A DNA stretch of 5,198 nucleotides, taken from positions 1,963-7,160 of the forward strand of contig JAVHYG010000085.1 in assembly GCA_031119195.1 (NCBI GenBank), read 5' to 3'. The notes under the pieces were generated by a model. The model saw nothing but the letters and a program-made list of their open reading frames with translations, ran no database searches and was not told where the DNA came from. This document shows, in pieces, positions 4,806-5,198 of the stretch. Both the position numbers and the translations under genes were made by a program. Position 1 is the stretch's first letter. Each line of letters begins with the position of its first letter. The stretch is from Rickettsiella sp. Its GTDB lineage: Bacteria > Pseudomonadota > Gammaproteobacteria > Diplorickettsiales > Diplorickettsiaceae.

Positions 4806-5198
4806 AACGTTGCCTCTTCAGACCAACCCGGTTTTACTTTTACCCATAAATTTAAAAACACTTTTTTCCTAAAATAATGTTCCATATCTAAACGCGCTTG
4901 GGTACCTACTTTTTTTAATGATTCCCCTTTTTTTCCAATAATAATTTTTTTCTGTCCTGGACGTTCTGTTAAAATAACTGCGCTTATTTTGATTAGCTTT
5001 TTTTCTTCGGTAAATTCTTCAATAACAACTGTAAGCCAAAAAGGAAGTTCTTTATATAGCGATCGCATGAGTTTTTCACGGATGAATTCAGCAGCTAAAA
5101 AACGTTGATCGCAATTTGTGATTTGCTTAGACGAATAACTAAATTCTGCAACAGGAAGTTGTTCAGCAATAGTCTTTTCTAAAGCAAAGACATTATCT
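4802..5198 (-). CDS. era: GTPase Era, C-terminal part with KH domain (N-terminus beyond the window)
   Basis: Era is an essential GTPase that binds the 3' end of 16S rRNA through its KH domain and assists 30S ribosome maturation. Reading from the right edge, the frame is open for 131 codons to the TGA at 4804-4802. It includes the pre-KH segment CDQRFLAAEFIREKLMRSLY with ELPFWLTVVIEEF, then the KH core ILTERPGQKKIIIGKKGESL, with the G-K-K-G loop that contacts RNA, followed by KKVGTQARLDMEHYF and VFLNLWVKVKPGWSEEATL. These are strongly conserved Era blocks. The ATG at 5068 is internal; the true start and the GTP-binding motifs lie outside the window. Family members are about 300 residues, so over half is missing. 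A small unknown ORF overlaps the stop codon and is probably co-translated. The recO gene that often follows era is not here. Confidence 0.93.
   Translation of the reverse strand, partial: DNVFALEKTIAEQLPVAEFSYSSKQITNCDQRFLAAEFIREKLMRSLYKELPFWLTVVIEEFTEEKKLIKISAVILTERPGQKKIIIGKKGESLKKVGTQARLDMEHYFRKKVFLNLWVKVKPGWSEEATL
4813..4817 (-). promoter_or_regulatory. Shine-Dalgarno sequence inside the 3' end of era
   Basis: On the minus strand AGAGG, in the codons for the E-E-A of the Era tail, is 7 bases ahead of the GTG at 4805-4803. It is as good as the gshA site and is the main evidence that the small downstream ORF is translated. Confidence 0.5.

Noticed and set aside
4802..5068. An 88-residue minus-strand gene starting at the ATG at 5068
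   Set aside because: The same frame stays open to the right edge and encodes conserved Era residues upstream of that ATG, so it is an internal methionine, not a start.
1..5198. A novel defence or mobile system in the window
   Set aside because: Apart from vapBC there are no nuclease, helicase-like defence, integrase, transposase or repeat-array genes. The remaining genes are housekeeping or transport, so I see no support for a larger system.

Overview
The window is AT-rich chromosomal DNA (by eye somewhat under 40% G+C) that reads as a gammaproteobacterium, most plausibly a Legionella/Coxiella-like host-associated or intracellular lineage. The case for this is the combination of an ATP-grasp type glutamate-cysteine ligase, an enteric-like VapBC pair, a KimA-like APC permease with a cytosolic C-terminal domain, a gammaproteobacterial-type DciA helicase loader and Era. 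The taxonomic placement is inference from protein style and base composition; no marker here is diagnostic at genus level.

Layout. Positions 1-1082 (minus) hold the N-terminal 360 codons of a glutamate-cysteine ligase (gshA, first step of glutathione synthesis), running off the left edge. Positions 1083-1364 form a divergent control region: a good sigma70-like promoter for gshA on the minus strand with a leader of about 114 nt, and a promoter for the toxin-antitoxin genes whose -10 lies inside a perfect 12-bp inverted repeat. Positions 1365-2008 (plus) are vapB (antitoxin, GTG start) and vapC (PIN-domain RNase toxin), overlapping by one base. After a 143-base gap with a candidate promoter, 2152-4110 (plus) encodes a 652-residue KimA/YdaO-like APC-superfamily permease, probably a potassium importer, followed after 5 bases by dciA (4116-4568, plus), the loader of the replicative helicase. 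The two are very likely one transcription unit.

The right end is convergent. Positions 4802-5198 (minus) are the C-terminal part of era, containing the KH domain; the GTPase domain lies beyond the edge. Directly after era, overlapping its stop by four bases (GTGA) and preceded by a well-spaced Shine-Dalgarno sequence, is an unrecognised 56-codon gene (4635-4805, minus). It ends at a TGA inside a hydrophobic segment, and reading through that TGA would complete a membrane helix and add a short polar tail. It occupies the place where recO follows era in many gammaproteobacteria.

Most genes are housekeeping or transport genes without an obvious joint function. The vapBC cassette is the clearest accessory element. 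The least explained items are the small era-coupled gene and the control region between gshA and vapBC. I see no CRISPR array, tRNA, rRNA or insertion sequence.
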